This document shows, one piece after another, positions 15,309 to 24,918 of a DNA stretch of 57,808 bases. Where the stretch lies: contig JASBSN010000055.1 of assembly GCA_030148915.1 (NCBI GenBank), positions 1 through 57,808 on the forward strand, in the 5' to 3' direction. The notes beneath the pieces were generated by a model. The model saw only the letters and a list, made by a program, of their open reading frames with translations, did not search any database and had not been told where the DNA came from. Source of the stretch: Thiogranum sp. Its GTDB lineage: Bacteria > Pseudomonadota > Gammaproteobacteria > DSM-19610. A program made the position numbers and the translations under genes. The number at the start of each line of letters is the position of its first letter. Position 1 is the stretch's first letter.

Positions 15309-17201
15309 ATGACCACAGAAACCCGCAAAGAAACACTGGAATTTCAGACCGAGGTGAGCCAGCTGCTGCAGCTGATGATCCATTCTCTCTACTCCAACAA
15401 AGAGATCTTTCTGCGTGAACTGATCTCCAACGCTTCGGACGCCTGCGACAAATTGCGTTTCGAGGCGCTTTCGGATGAAGCACTGTATCAGGGCGACAGC
15501 GAGCTGAAAATCCGCGTCACTTTCGACAAAGACGCACGCACCGTGACGGTTAGCGACAACGGGATCGGCATGTCGCGCGAAGAGGTGATCGACAACATCG
15601 GCACCATCGCGAAATCTGGGACCCGCCAGTTTTTTGAATCGCTCACCGGCGACCAGAGCAGCGATCTGGAGCTGATCGGTCAGTTCGGTGTCGGCTTTTA
15701 CTCAAGCTTCATCGTCGCCGACAAAGTCACCCTGACCACCCGTCGCGCCGGGGCGGGGGCCGAGGCGGGGGTGCAGTGGACTTCTACCGGCGAGGGCAGT
15801 TACACGCTGGAAAATATCGACAAAGCGCATCGCGGTACGGAAGTGGTGTTGCATCTGCGCGAAGACGAGGACGAATTTCTCGACGCCTACCGGCTGCGTT
15901 CCGTGGTCACGCGCTATTCGGATCATATTTCCCTGCCGATCGAAATGGCCTCCGAGGAAGAGGGCAAGGAAAACACCTTTGAGGCGGTCAACAGCGCCTC
16001 GGCGCTGTGGAAGCGCCCGCGTAAGGAAATCAGCGAGGACGAGTACAAAGAGTTCTACAAACACGTCGCGCATGATTTCGGCGAGCCCATGGCCTGGAGC
16101 CACAACCAGGTGGAAGGTACCCAGTCCTATACCAGCCTCTTGTATATCCCGGAACACGCGCCGTTCGATCTTTGGGACCGCGAGCGTCGCCACGGCATCA
16201 AGCTGTATGTTCGCCGGGTGTTTATCATGGACGACGCCGAGAACCTGATGCCGCAATACCTGCGTTTCGTCCGTGGCCTGGTCGATTCCGACGATCTGCC
16301 GTTGAATGTCTCGCGTGAAATCCTGCAGAAAAATAAATTTATCGACAGTATTCGCGCCGCTTCGGTGAAGAAAGTGCTGGGCCTGCTGGAAAACATGGCT
16401 AAAAACGATGCGGAAAAATACCGTAGCTTCTGGGAACAATACGGTCGGGTGATGAAAGAGGGGCCGGCCGAGGACCACAGCAACCGCGAGCGCATCGCCA
16501 AACTGCTGCGTTTCGCCTCCACGCACAACGATAGTGCCGAACAGAACGTGACCCTCGAAGAATATGTGGGGCGCATGCAGGAAGGCCAGGAGAAAATCTA
16601 CTACATCACTGCCGACAGTTTTGCCGCGGCAAAGAACAGCCCGCACCTGGAAGTGTTCCGTAAAAAAGGCATCGAGGTGTTGTTGCTGCACGACCGCGTG
16701 GACGAGTGGATGGTGTCGCATTTCACCGAGTTTGACGGCAAATCGCTGGTCTCGGTCGCCAAGGGCGATCTGGATCTGGGCAAGTTGCAGGATCAGGAAG
16801 AAGAGGCGGCCGCGAAGCAGGCCGAAGATCAGCACAAGGACCTGGTGACCCGCATCAAAACGTTGCTGGGCGAGGAGGTCAGTGATGTGCGCGTCAGTCA
16901 CCGCCTGACCGATTCGCCCAGTTGCCTGGTGCTGGGGACCCATGAAATGCCGATTCACCTGCAGCAGGTGATGAAGCAGGCCGGTCACGAACTGCCGGAC
17001 AGCAAGCCGATTCTTGAAATCAACCCCGAGCACACGCTGGTGCAGCGTCTTGCCGGCCTCGAGGACGAAGCGCGTTTCGGCGAACTGGCGCGGCTATTGT
17101 TCGAGCAGGCCATGCTCAGCGAGGGCGCGCAACTGGAAAACCCTGCCGCGTTTGTCAAACGCATGAACAGCCTACTGGCCGAGGCGGGTGCGGCCGGTTA
17201 A
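15309..17201 (+). CDS. htpG: Chaperone HtpG (bacterial Hsp90)
   Basis: ATP-driven dimeric chaperone of the cytosol. The 630-residue length fits the bacterial family without the eukaryotic charged linker. The N-terminal GHKL ATPase has [19 protein letters not shown] and GQFGVGFYS. The middle domain contains the conserved [11 protein letters not shown] near residue 330. A sigma32-like promoter is found upstream, and an AAAGGTGA site just before the ATG. The Hsp15-type gene starts three bases after its stop, so heat shock probably induces both. Confidence 0.97.
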   Translation: MTTETRKETLEFQTEVSQLLQLMIHSLYSNKEIFLRELISNASDACDKLRFEALSDEALYQGDSELKIRVTFDKDARTVTVSDNGIGMSREEVIDNIGTIAKSGTRQFFESLTGDQSSDLELIGQFGVGFYSSFIVADKVTLTTRRAGAGAEAGVQWTSTGEGSYTLENIDKAHRGTEVVLHLREDEDEFLDAYRLRSVVTRYSDHISLPIEMASEEEGKENTFEAVNSASALWKRPRKEISEDEYKEFYKHVAHDFGEPMAWSHNQVEGTQSYTSLLYIPEHAPFDLWDRERRHGIKLYVRRVFIMDDAENLMPQYLRFVRGLVDSDDLPLNVSREILQKNKFIDSIRAASVKKVLGLLENMAKNDAEKYRSFWEQYGRVMKEGPAEDHSNRERIAKLLRFASTHNDSAEQNVTLEEYVGRMQEGQEKIYYITADSFAAAKNSPHLEVFRKKGIEVLLLHDRVDEWMVSHFTEFDGKSLVSVAKGDLDLGKLQDQEEEAAAKQAEDQHKDLVTRIKTLLGEEVSDVRVSHRLTDSPSCLVLGTHEMPIHLQQVMKQAGHELPDSKPILEINPEHTLVQRLAGLEDEARFGELARLLFEQAMLSEGAQLENPAAFVKRMNSLLAEAGAAG

Positions 17202-17204
17202 AAC

Positions 17205-17582
17205 ATGAGCGAGGGTCTGCGGATCGATAAGTGGCTGTGGGCGGCGCGGTTCTACAAGACGCGCAGCCTGGCGGCTCAGGCGGTCAGTGGCGGCAAGGTG
17301 CGGCTTAACGCAGGCCGCGTCAAGCCGGCGCGGCCGGTCAAAGAGGGCGACCAGCTACGGGTGCATAAAAGCGGGTATGAATACTGCGTTACCGTGCTGG
17401 CGCTGTCGGCGCGGCGCGGGTCGGCAAGTGTGGCGGCGGCACTCTACGAGGAGACCGGGGAGAGTATGGCCAAGCGCGAAACGCTGCGGGAGCAGCATCG
17501 GCTGGCCGCGGCCAGTGCGCCGCGCCCAGCCGCCCGACCGGATAAAAAAGCGCGCCGCCAGTTGCGCGATCTGAAGTGGTGA
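17205..17582 (+). CDS. hslR: Heat-shock ribosome-associated protein Hsp15 (S4 domain)
   Basis: RNA-binding protein that in E. coli binds 50S subunits carrying a stalled peptidyl-tRNA after heat shock. The 125-residue product begins with the S4 domain (RIDKWLWAARFYKTRSLA, then GGKVRLNAGRVKPARPV) and ends with a basic tail (RPDKKARRQLRDLKW). Three bases separate it from htpG, which supports heat-shock co-expression. Other short S4 proteins exist, but the WLWAARF signature is characteristic of this family. Confidence 0.9.
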   Translation: MSEGLRIDKWLWAARFYKTRSLAAQAVSGGKVRLNAGRVKPARPVKEGDQLRVHKSGYEYCVTVLALSARRGSASVAAALYEETGESMAKRETLREQHRLAAASAPRPAARPDKKARRQLRDLKW

Positions 17583-17621
17583 GAGTGTGAGCAGGGCGGC
17601 GGGATACCGCCGTGCGGCGGA

Positions 17622-18305
17622 TCAGCAATAAGCGGGTTCGTGCACGAAGGCATTGCGTCGCAGATTATTGAGAATGGTCAGAAACGGGTCGCTGGTGGTA
17701 TCGGCGCTGACACACAGCGCCTGTTGCCCGGCGCCCATATGCCCCTTCCACTGATCCGACAAGGCCGCCAGGTGGGTGCGTACCAGCGCCAGATCGTAGG
17801 TTCTCAGCGCCATGGCGATTTTCGCTTCCTGCGCGGAGCGGGCACGGAACAGATGGGTCTGCCGGCCGATGGTGTTCTGTACCAGTTCGGCGAGCTTATC
17901 GTCGTCCTCGATGTGGAGAATATTCGGCGCCCGTCCGGCGGAACGTTGGCCGGCCTGCTTAAGGGCGAAAATCAGCCGCGCGTAATCGGCCGAGCGGTTC
18001 AGCCAGGTCGGCCCCCTGTCCGCGGGTTGGCGCTGTTCGGTGGTGGAGACCACCATAATCGATACCCAGGGGTGCTCCTGGCGCAGTTCCATGGCAAAGG
18101 AAATTCCGTCGCGGTCGGCCAGCAGCAGGTCGACGACGACGCCGTCGTAGTGCTGCTGCCACAGCAGTTCGCGGACCTCCTCGGCGTGAATCGCGCAATC
18201 GACTTCGACACCGGCGGCGATCAGTCGCTGTTGCAGGGGGGCGAGTTTCCGCGCCTCGCTGGAGCACAATAACAGGCGTGAAATACTGATCTGAGTGGCT
18301 GACAT
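17622..18305 (-). CDS. Protein with two degenerate receiver-like domains
   Basis: A 227-residue protein that appears to be two response-regulator receiver folds in tandem with no output domain. The N-half keeps a phospho-acceptor-like aspartate (D59 in GVVVDLLLADRDG) but has CSSE where the acidic pair should be. The C-half keeps an acidic cluster (E133-D136 in LHIEDDDKL) but has R176 where the aspartate should be (LALVRTHL). Whether either is phosphorylated is unknown. It is divergent from the MoxR gene across a spacer of about 220 bases, and tail-to-tail with the Hsp15 gene. I do not recognise a named orthologue. Confidence 0.65.
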   Translation of the reverse strand: MSATQISISRLLLCSSEARKLAPLQQRLIAAGVEVDCAIHAEEVRELLWQQHYDGVVVDLLLADRDGISFAMELRQEHPWVSIMVVSTTEQRQPADRGPTWLNRSADYARLIFALKQAGQRSAGRAPNILHIEDDDKLAELVQNTIGRQTHLFRARSAQEAKIAMALRTYDLALVRTHLAALSDQWKGHMGAGQQALCVSADTTSDPFLTILNNLRRNAFVHEPAYC

Positions 18306-18525
18306 CTACGGGCATGATCGGCTGTGAGGATTGGTTTCAGGTAGCGGCGGCGGGTGAAATAAATTGAGCTTTCCTCCGGGCTTTTGGGGGCCGTCCGGCA
18401 AGGTGGTTTAACCCGTTGTGTTTTGGTGGTTTTCGCGCTCCGCCATGCATTTTTTCAGCGTATTGCGTACCATGAGCGGCGGTTACCGGGAGACGGCCGG
18501 ACCGCGGCGGGTTGAGGGAGAGAAG

Positions 18526-19572
18526 ATGCGTCCATCGCAGTTGTTGACAGTACTTGAAACCGAATTCCAAAGTGTTCAGCACGGCCAGCACACGCCGGTG
18601 ATGCTGTGGGGGCCGCCCGGTGTCGGTAAGTCCCAGATCGTCGCCCAGGTCGCCGAGCGGCATCAGGTGCCGGTGATTGACGTTCGCCTGTCGCAGATGG
18701 AGCCGACCGATCTGCGTGGGATTCCCTTCCGAGTTGGCGAACAGGTCGAATGGGCGGTGCCCTCGATGCTGCCCGACGCTACCCGGCACGGTCCTAACGG
18801 TGTTCTGTTTCTGGACGAAATTACCTCGGTGCCGCCCAGTGTTTCAGCGGCGGCCTACCAACTGATCCTGGATCGCCGTCTGGGTGCTTATGAAGTACCG
18901 CCCGGTTGGGCGATTTTCGCCGCCGGCAACCGTCAGGGCGATCGCGGCGTCACCTACAGCATGCCCGCGCCGCTGGCCAATCGCTTTTCACACTATGAGT
19001 TGGACGTGAATCTCGATGACTGGGTGGCCTGGGCCTATGCCCATGGCATCGATGAGCGCCTGATCGCCTTCCTGCGCTTTCGCCCGGAACTGCTGTTCGA
19101 ATTTGACCCGGCACACAATCCGGTGGCGTTCCCCTCGCCACGCTCCTGGGAGTTCGCCCACCGCGCCTTGCAGAAATTCGGTAATCGCTCCGAAGTGCTG
19201 GTGGAGGCCCTGCAGGCCTGCGTCGGACCGGCGGCCGGTATCGAGTTGCATGCGTTTGTCGACAATCTGGATAAACTGCCGGATATTGACGCCATCACCC
19301 GCGGTGAATCCGTGCCGGTGCCCAAAGAGACCGACCTGCAGTACGCCGTGGCTTCGGCGCTGGTGGGGCGCGCTATTCGCGCCCGGAGCAACGGCGATGC
19401 CAATACCGTCTATGGTCACATTATCGATTACGCCGGCGGTTTTCCGCAGCGGGAAATGGGCGTTATGCTGATCTCCGACATGCACCGTGCTATCGGTCAG
19501 GATCTGTTCCAAGTGCCGCAATTCTCCCGCTGGGCGAAAGCAGTGGCCGATGTCATGTTGTTTGATATGTAA
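18526..19572 (+). CDS. MoxR-family AAA+ ATPase
   Basis: A 348-residue chaperone-like ATPase. The start at 18526 (MRPSQLLTVLE) follows a strong GAGGGAG site; the open frame extends 36 codons further upstream without family similarity. Walker A is WGPPGVGKSQ, Walker B VLFLDEI, and sensor-type residues follow in FAAGNRQGDRGV. MoxR ATPases usually act with VWA-domain proteins on metal-containing or multisubunit targets. The next gene encodes exactly such a partner, 26 bases downstream. The target of this pair cannot be read from the window. Confidence 0.9.
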   Translation: MRPSQLLTVLETEFQSVQHGQHTPVMLWGPPGVGKSQIVAQVAERHQVPVIDVRLSQMEPTDLRGIPFRVGEQVEWAVPSMLPDATRHGPNGVLFLDEITSVPPSVSAAAYQLILDRRLGAYEVPPGWAIFAAGNRQGDRGVTYSMPAPLANRFSHYELDVNLDDWVAWAYAHGIDERLIAFLRFRPELLFEFDPAHNPVAFPSPRSWEFAHRALQKFGNRSEVLVEALQACVGPAAGIELHAFVDNLDKLPDIDAITRGESVPVPKETDLQYAVASALVGRAIRARSNGDANTVYGHIIDYAGGFPQREMGVMLISDMHRAIGQDLFQVPQFSRWAKAVADVMLFDM

Positions 19573-19598
19573 CTTGAAGCGGCGGCTCGAGCGGGCGC

Positions 19599-20804
19599 AT
19601 GACCGACGATATCGAAACCAAACTCAGTGCCGCCAAAACCCGGCTGATTCTCGATCGGCCGTTCCTGGGCGCGCTGGTGTTGCGACTGCCGATGAAAGCC
19701 AGCAAGCCGCAGCGCTGCAAGACCATCGGCACGGACGTGCGCGCGCTCTATTACAATCCGCAGTACATCGCCGGCCTGTCGCTGGACCAGACGCAGTTCG
19801 TGCTGGCGCACGAGGCGCTGCACTGCGCTTTGTCGCATTTTGCCCGGCGTCAGCACCGCGTCAAGCACCGCTGGGATATCGCCTGCGATCTGGCGATCAA
19901 TCCGCTGTTGATCAAAGACGGTCTCAAGCCGCCGCCCGGAGTGCTGTTGAAAAGCGGCTTCGAAGGCATGATGGCCGAGGAGATCTACCCCTATATCGAC
20001 GACGATATGGAGGAGGAGACGCACGACGAGCATTTCTATGACCAGGAAACCCCCTCCGGCGGTTCCGCGGGCGCTCAGCCACAAGAGGGTGAGCAACCCC
20101 CGTCTGGAGGCGGCGCTGGCAGCGACGAGGCGTCGAGCGACAGTGGTGACTCCCCGCAGCCGCTGAGCCAAATCGAACAGGAACAGCTGGCGGTGCAGTG
20201 GCGTCAGCGTCTGGCCGGCGCCGCTCAGCAGGCCATGCAGGCCGGCAAGCTCGGTGCGGCGATGGCGCGCCTGGTCGAGCACCTGCTGCAGCCGCAATTA
20301 CCCTGGCGTATGCTGCTGGCGCGCTATATGAGCGCGGTGGCGCGCGATGACTACAGCTACCAGCGGCCTTCGCGGCGCGAGGGCGAAGCCCTGTTACCGA
20401 CTCTGAAAAGTACCCAGATCGACGTGATCGTGCTGCTCGACACCAGCGGTTCCATCAACGACGCGGAGCTGCGGGAGTTCGTTTCTGAAATCGACGCTAT
20501 CAAAGGGCAGATGCGCGCCCGCCTGACCCTGCACGCCTGTGACGCGCGCTTGTGCGAGAACGGGCCCTGGGTGTTCGAGCCGTGGGAGGAATTCCGGCTG
20601 CCCGGCGACCTCTACGGGCGCGGCGGTACACGTTTTACGCCGGCCTTTGAGTGGTTGCAGGAGGAGGCGCGTAAACCCGATCTGCTGGTCTATTTCACCG
20701 ACGCACAGGGCGAGTTTCCCCCCGTCGAGCCGGATTTCCCGGTACTCTGGTTGGTGAAGGGACGCGGCCAAGTGCCCTGGGGACAACGCATACAGCTCAA
20801 CTGA
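19599..20804 (+). CDS. VWA-like protein with putative metallopeptidase domain (MoxR partner)
   Basis: A 401-residue cytoplasmic protein. The N-half resembles the DUF2201 putative metallopeptidase domain and carries HEALH (zincin-type HExxH), near residue 72. An acidic, low-complexity linker (about 140-190, rich in E, G, S and P) leads to a C-terminal VWA-like domain with the MIDAS-type DTSGS motif. It follows the MoxR ATPase by 26 bases and is almost certainly in the same operon. Known pairs of this type remodel or insert metals into partner complexes; the partner here is unknown. Peptidase activity is not shown by the motif alone. Confidence 0.88.
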   Translation: MTDDIETKLSAAKTRLILDRPFLGALVLRLPMKASKPQRCKTIGTDVRALYYNPQYIAGLSLDQTQFVLAHEALHCALSHFARRQHRVKHRWDIACDLAINPLLIKDGLKPPPGVLLKSGFEGMMAEEIYPYIDDDMEEETHDEHFYDQETPSGGSAGAQPQEGEQPPSGGGAGSDEASSDSGDSPQPLSQIEQEQLAVQWRQRLAGAAQQAMQAGKLGAAMARLVEHLLQPQLPWRMLLARYMSAVARDDYSYQRPSRREGEALLPTLKSTQIDVIVLLDTSGSINDAELREFVSEIDAIKGQMRARLTLHACDARLCENGPWVFEPWEEFRLPGDLYGRGGTRFTPAFEWLQEEARKPDLLVYFTDAQGEFPPVEPDFPVLWLVKGRGQVPWGQRIQLN

Positions 20805-21330
20805 AGCGCGGTCAGTTTTCCGGCTTTAGGAGGGGAAATTCCAATGGGATTTGAACCAACGTCAAAAATGTGTCGACTCCAGGCCGCTTTCAGCCTCGAT
20901 AAGCAGTAGATTTTGGCCTATTCCTTGTAAGCTATTTACCGATTCAATGTAAGAAATCAACCTGTACAAAAAAGCACCACTGCCGGTCAGAACGATTGTA
21001 CGCGCAGAGCAGCGGCTAGCCCCCTGAAAATACTGTCAAAAAAATGCCGGTTGGGCGCGTTCACTCACTCTGGCGACCGATTCGATTTGTTGAGTTTTAT
21101 CAACTGGTTTGTCCGCAATGTCGCGTTGTGAAATTCCTTTGGTTTGTCCTTTGCGAATAACGAGAGTAACGTTTCTCAAGGCGCGGATCTTTGCCGGACG
21201 TCGCAAAATCCTGATGTCGCCAAATGCAGACATCGATACTGGTTTCGGGTGCTGCGACTAGTCACATAATCAAAACAAGGCGGTAGTCAGCCACATGAAG
21301 TGTCAGTATTGCGGGAGTCTGTTCTAGACC
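20805..21330. other. Intergenic region before the diguanylate cyclase
   Basis: A 526-base AT-richer spacer. It contains a 21-codon open frame at 20844-20909 with an unusually good ribosome binding site, and otherwise no gene, RNA or terminator I can support. A minus-strand frame at 21036-21233 has no ribosome binding site or recognisable family. Confidence 0.55.
20844..20909 (+). CDS. Possible 21-residue small protein
   Basis: ATG at 20844 is preceded at the right distance by AGGAGGGG (20828-20835), one of the strongest Shine-Dalgarno sequences in the window. The frame stops at 20907-20909. The peptide (starting MGFEPTSKMCRLQ) resembles nothing I know. It could be a small protein, a leader peptide, or chance. 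Confidence 0.3.
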   Translation: MGFEPTSKMCRLQAAFSLDKQ

Positions 21331-22986
21331 ATGGGCACCGGTTTTCAGCGACTGGAATCAGCCGGCATGCGCAAAGTATTGTGCCTGCTCGAACCGTTGC
21401 GCCAGTCGCCCACGGGTGCTGTCATCTATCGTCAGGTGGAACGCATGCTGGAAGAGCTGACGGGCAACCACCAGAGTGCCGAACAGGCCTACCTGGTCCT
21501 GATCAATCAGCTGCTCGACGCCTACGCCGGTCATCTGCGCAAGGGCTCCCCGATGCAGACCCAGGTGCGGATACTGCAGGCGCGACTGCAACCGCCCCTG
21601 ACAACGATGGACATGAACGCGCTCAGCGATTACGTGGAGCGCTACGCCGGCCAGATCGCATCGTTCAAGGGCCTGGATGGCGATCTGTTCAAGCAGGCGA
21701 TTGAGCCGCTGCTCGAGCCCTTTGGTCTGGTCGAGGCCGAAGCGTTCAGTGGTGCGCCGGAGGCAACGCAGGCAGACGACGCTGAGCCGGCGGCTGAGGC
21801 CAATCCGACAGAGGTCGAGGCCCCTGCAGCGGCTGAAGCCTCGCCGCTGAGCGCAGTCTCTCCAGCCGTCGAGGCCCCCCCGGCATCGCCAGAGCAGCCG
21901 GCGGCGGCGCCCTCTCCGATACCCGCCGACGAGAGGTCGTCTGCCGTGTTTGCGCCAGGTAGCGCGGCGCCCGGCCCCGATCCTTCGGACGAGGGGCCGC
22001 TGGAGGCTTATTCGCGCATGGGCACCGGCACTCCCATAGCGGGCGACACCGGCGCGGAGGACGGCGAGAATCAGCAGTCCGAAACCCAGGTCGACACCGC
22101 CTATCGGAGTCACCTGGATTCCAAACGGCGGGATATTCTCAAGCTGCAGGAGACCCTGTCGGCGCAGGTTTCGGGTACCATCAGCCAGAATGAAGAGTTC
22201 GGAGTCCTGCTCGAAGTCGTGCTCGGTGAGTTGCGCCAGGCCGGTGATGCCCGCGAGCTCGAGGATTTGCGCTGGACGCTGATCCGCGAGATTGAGAAGC
22301 TCACCAAAGGCCATCACGACCTCGCCGAGCAACTGGACAGCACCCATCACTATCTGCAGTTGATAGAATCAGACAGCCGCCAACTGAGCGACGAGCTGAC
22401 CCGCGTGCGCCTGCTCAGTCTCACCGACGAGCTGACGAGCCTGCCCAACCGGCGCGCCTTCCTCAGACGCATAGAGGACGAAGTGGCGCGTGTACAGCGC
22501 TACGGGTTCCCGCTGTCGCTGTCGCTGATCGACCTCGATCACTTCAAACAGGTCAATGACAAGTACGGTCACGCCGGTGGCGACGAAGTGCTGCAGCTGT
22601 ATTCCAAAAACATCCTCTCGATCTTCCGTCATCACGACCTGGTGGCGCGTTACGGTGGCGAGGAGTTTGCGGTGCTGCTGCCTAACACTGATGCCGAAGG
22701 CGCCCTGCGCGCCTTGACCAAAGTGAAGAACCGTGCCGCCGAGACGCGTTGGCAGGCTAATGGTGAGATGATTCAGGTGCCGAGCTTCTCCTCCGGCGTG
22801 TCGTTATACAAACCCGGCGAAACCGCCAGCGCATTTATCGAACGTGCCGACAAGGCGCTCTATCGTGCCAAGCGCCTGGGCCGCAATCGTGTCGAAATAG
22901 ACGCCACCTACCAGAGCGAGAACGACGCTGCGGCGCCGACGCAAACCCAAACCGCGCCCGACGACGACGCGCGCAACCATAATTAA
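21331..22986 (+). CDS. Diguanylate cyclase (GGEEF) with long disordered linker
   Basis: Makes cyclic di-GMP from two GTP. The 551-residue product has no signal peptide or membrane segment. Residues 1-135 form a helical N-terminal region. Residues 139-220 are Ala/Pro/Glu-rich and probably disordered. A predicted coiled coil occupies about 260-355, followed by the GGEEF domain. The active site is GGEEF at 442-446, and the inhibitory I-site is RHHD at 433-436, so both catalysis and product inhibition should be intact. The upstream ATG at 21331 is used; 21367 is an alternative. Neighbours do not suggest an input signal. Confidence 0.88.
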   Translation: MGTGFQRLESAGMRKVLCLLEPLRQSPTGAVIYRQVERMLEELTGNHQSAEQAYLVLINQLLDAYAGHLRKGSPMQTQVRILQARLQPPLTTMDMNALSDYVERYAGQIASFKGLDGDLFKQAIEPLLEPFGLVEAEAFSGAPEATQADDAEPAAEANPTEVEAPAAAEASPLSAVSPAVEAPPASPEQPAAAPSPIPADERSSAVFAPGSAAPGPDPSDEGPLEAYSRMGTGTPIAGDTGAEDGENQQSETQVDTAYRSHLDSKRRDILKLQETLSAQVSGTISQNEEFGVLLEVVLGELRQAGDARELEDLRWTLIREIEKLTKGHHDLAEQLDSTHHYLQLIESDSRQLSDELTRVRLLSLTDELTSLPNRRAFLRRIEDEVARVQRYGFPLSLSLIDLDHFKQVNDKYGHAGGDEVLQLYSKNILSIFRHHDLVARYGGEEFAVLLPNTDAEGALRALTKVKNRAAETRWQANGEMIQVPSFSSGVSLYKPGETASAFIERADKALYRAKRLGRNRVEIDATYQSENDAAAPTQTQTAPDDDARNHN

Positions 22987-23106
22987 GCTGCTTCACCGGT
23001 CTCCCGCGCAGCCTGTCTTCAACACTGAGAACTCTGCCGTTTCCCTGTCCTCCTGCAGTTGCTACACTGTGCTCAGGTTGTACAACAGGTAAAACGGGCA
23101 GGATTT

Positions 23107-23505
23107 ATGGCGGCGATTGAACTCACCAAAGAAAATTTCCAGGGCACTATTAACGATAACGCGATTGTACTGATTGATTTCTGGGCAGCCTGGTGCGGGC
23201 CTTGTAAAAGTTTCGGGCCGATTTTCGAGGCGGCGGCAGAAGAGCATACCGACCTGGTGTTTAGCAAAGTCAATACGGAACAGGAGATGGAGCTTGCCGC
23301 GCAGTTTCAGGTGCGCTCCATTCCCATGCTGGCTATTTTCAAGGAACAGGTGCTGGTATATGCGCAACCGGGCGCCTTGCCCGCCTCAGCGCTGACTCAG
23401 TTGATCGAGCAGGTGCGCGCGCTGGACATGGATAAAGTGCGCGCTGATATTGCCGAACAGCAGAACAGCGGCGCTCAGGAAAACGGCCAGGAAGGCGGCG
23501 GTTGA
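23107..23505 (+). CDS. Thioredoxin-family protein
   Basis: Cytoplasmic disulfide reductase of 132 residues, started at the ATG at 23107 (MAAIELTKENF). The active site is WCGPCKSF and the cis-proline lies in RSIPMLAIF. A Gln/Gly-rich tail of about 25 residues extends beyond the usual thioredoxin end. It ends immediately before the moeA stop on the other strand (convergent, no spacer). It may be the main thioredoxin or a secondary one; a second thioredoxin-like protein is encoded at 28375-29220. Confidence 0.85.
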   Translation: MAAIELTKENFQGTINDNAIVLIDFWAAWCGPCKSFGPIFEAAAEEHTDLVFSKVNTEQEMELAAQFQVRSIPMLAIFKEQVLVYAQPGALPASALTQLIEQVRALDMDKVRADIAEQQNSGAQENGQEGGG

Positions 23506-24762
23506 TCAGGCGAAATCGCAAAACGGCTGGACGCTGACCAACTCCCCCCGCTCGGCCAGGGTCGTCTCGGCCGGTAGGAGAATAAAGCAATTGGCCCGGC
23601 TCATGGAGCTGAGCATGTGTGAATCCTGTTTGCCGGTACTGGTCACTGTCCATTCACCGTCTTCGGCACAGTGCAGAATGCCGCGCTGAAATTCCATCCG
23701 TCCGGCCGCTTTTTGCAGGCGTTCGCCACTGCGTACCTGCAGAATTAAGGGCGCGCGCGGTGTTTCGCCCTGCAACTTGCGTAACGCCGGCAGCACAAAC
23801 TGGTAAAACGTGGCCATGACCGACACCGGGTTGCCGGGCAAGCCGAAAAACCATGCGCGTTGCACACGACCGAACGCCAAGGGTTTGCCGGGCTTGACCG
23901 CCATGCGCCAGAAATCGACTTCACCGAGTTCTCTCAGGGTTTCGGTCACGTAGTCGGCTTCGCCGACGGAGACCCCGCCGGTGGTGAGAATAAGATCGGC
24001 GATCTCTGCGGCCCGCTGAAAGGCTGTGCGCACCGCGTCGCGGTCATCGGCGATCACCCCCAAATCGTGGCACTCCAGGCCGGTCTGTGAGAGCAGGGCG
24101 TGCAGGGTATGCCGGTTGCTGTCGTAGATCTGACCCGGGCCGGGCGTAGTGTCGACGTCCACCAGTTCGTCGCCGGTGGAGAAAAAAGCCACCCGCAGCC
24201 GGCGCCTGACCTGTACCTCGGCCACCCCCACCGAGGCCAGCAGGCCGAGTTCGGCGGCCTTTAATCGGGTACCGGGTGTCAACACTACGTCACCCCGCCG
24301 CGTGTCTTCGCCGGGGTAACGGATGTTGTCGCCGACGCAAGGGGTACGATCATGGATGACGATCATATCCGTTTCACGACTCACGTGTTCCTGCATAACG
24401 ACCGCATCGGCACCTTCCGGCAGCATCGCGCCGGTCATGATGCGTACACATTGTCCTGCCTGTAGCTGCGCCTCGAACGGTACCCCGGCGAAGCTGCTGC
24501 CGATGACCGTCAATCGCGGGGCGTTGGTCTCGCAGTCGGCGCAGCGTACGGCGTAGCCGTCCATGGCCGAATTGGCGAACGGTGGTACGTCGATCGCCGA
24601 GATCACGCGCTCGGCCAGTACCCGCCCCAGCGCATTGTGAAGCGCTACTGATTCCTTCTCCGGCAGCACCTCGACGGCATTGAGGATCCGTTGTCGGCCC
24701 AGCTCGACGCTCAGTAAGGGGTTGCCGGCAGTGAGGCAGTCGTCTGTGCTGGGGGGGTTCAT
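23506..24762 (-). CDS. moeA: Molybdopterin molybdenumtransferase MoeA
   Basis: Inserts molybdate into adenylated molybdopterin to give molybdenum cofactor. The 418-residue product is full length, with VPPFANSAMDGYAVR near the start, GDELVD and TTGGVSVGEADYV in the catalytic region and LPGNPVSVM before the C-terminal domain. No mog or moaB gene lies beside it, and no molybdoenzyme is found in the window. The stop codon directly abuts that of the thioredoxin gene on the other strand. Confidence 0.95.
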   Translation of the reverse strand: MNPPSTDDCLTAGNPLLSVELGRQRILNAVEVLPEKESVALHNALGRVLAERVISAIDVPPFANSAMDGYAVRCADCETNAPRLTVIGSSFAGVPFEAQLQAGQCVRIMTGAMLPEGADAVVMQEHVSRETDMIVIHDRTPCVGDNIRYPGEDTRRGDVVLTPGTRLKAAELGLLASVGVAEVQVRRRLRVAFFSTGDELVDVDTTPGPGQIYDSNRHTLHALLSQTGLECHDLGVIADDRDAVRTAFQRAAEIADLILTTGGVSVGEADYVTETLRELGEVDFWRMAVKPGKPLAFGRVQRAWFFGLPGNPVSVMATFYQFVLPALRKLQGETPRAPLILQVRSGERLQKAAGRMEFQRGILHCAEDGEWTVTSTGKQDSHMLSSMSRANCFILLPAETTLAERGELVSVQPFCDFA

Positions 24763-24918
24763 GCCGGAGCTCCAAGTTACGTGTCAGTCAAAGTGTCTGC
24801 GCTTCGCCCCCACCACAACACCGCGCGCAGCGGGACGGGTGAAAAGTGTAACACGGCTGAAATGCGGCGATGCTAGTATGATAAAGTGGACCAGGTGTGG
24901 CATTTAACGGACGGCAGT

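Noticed and set aside
21036-21233. 65-codon minus-strand frame before the diguanylate cyclase
   Set aside because: No ribosome binding site, no recognisable family, and it lies in otherwise non-coding DNA.
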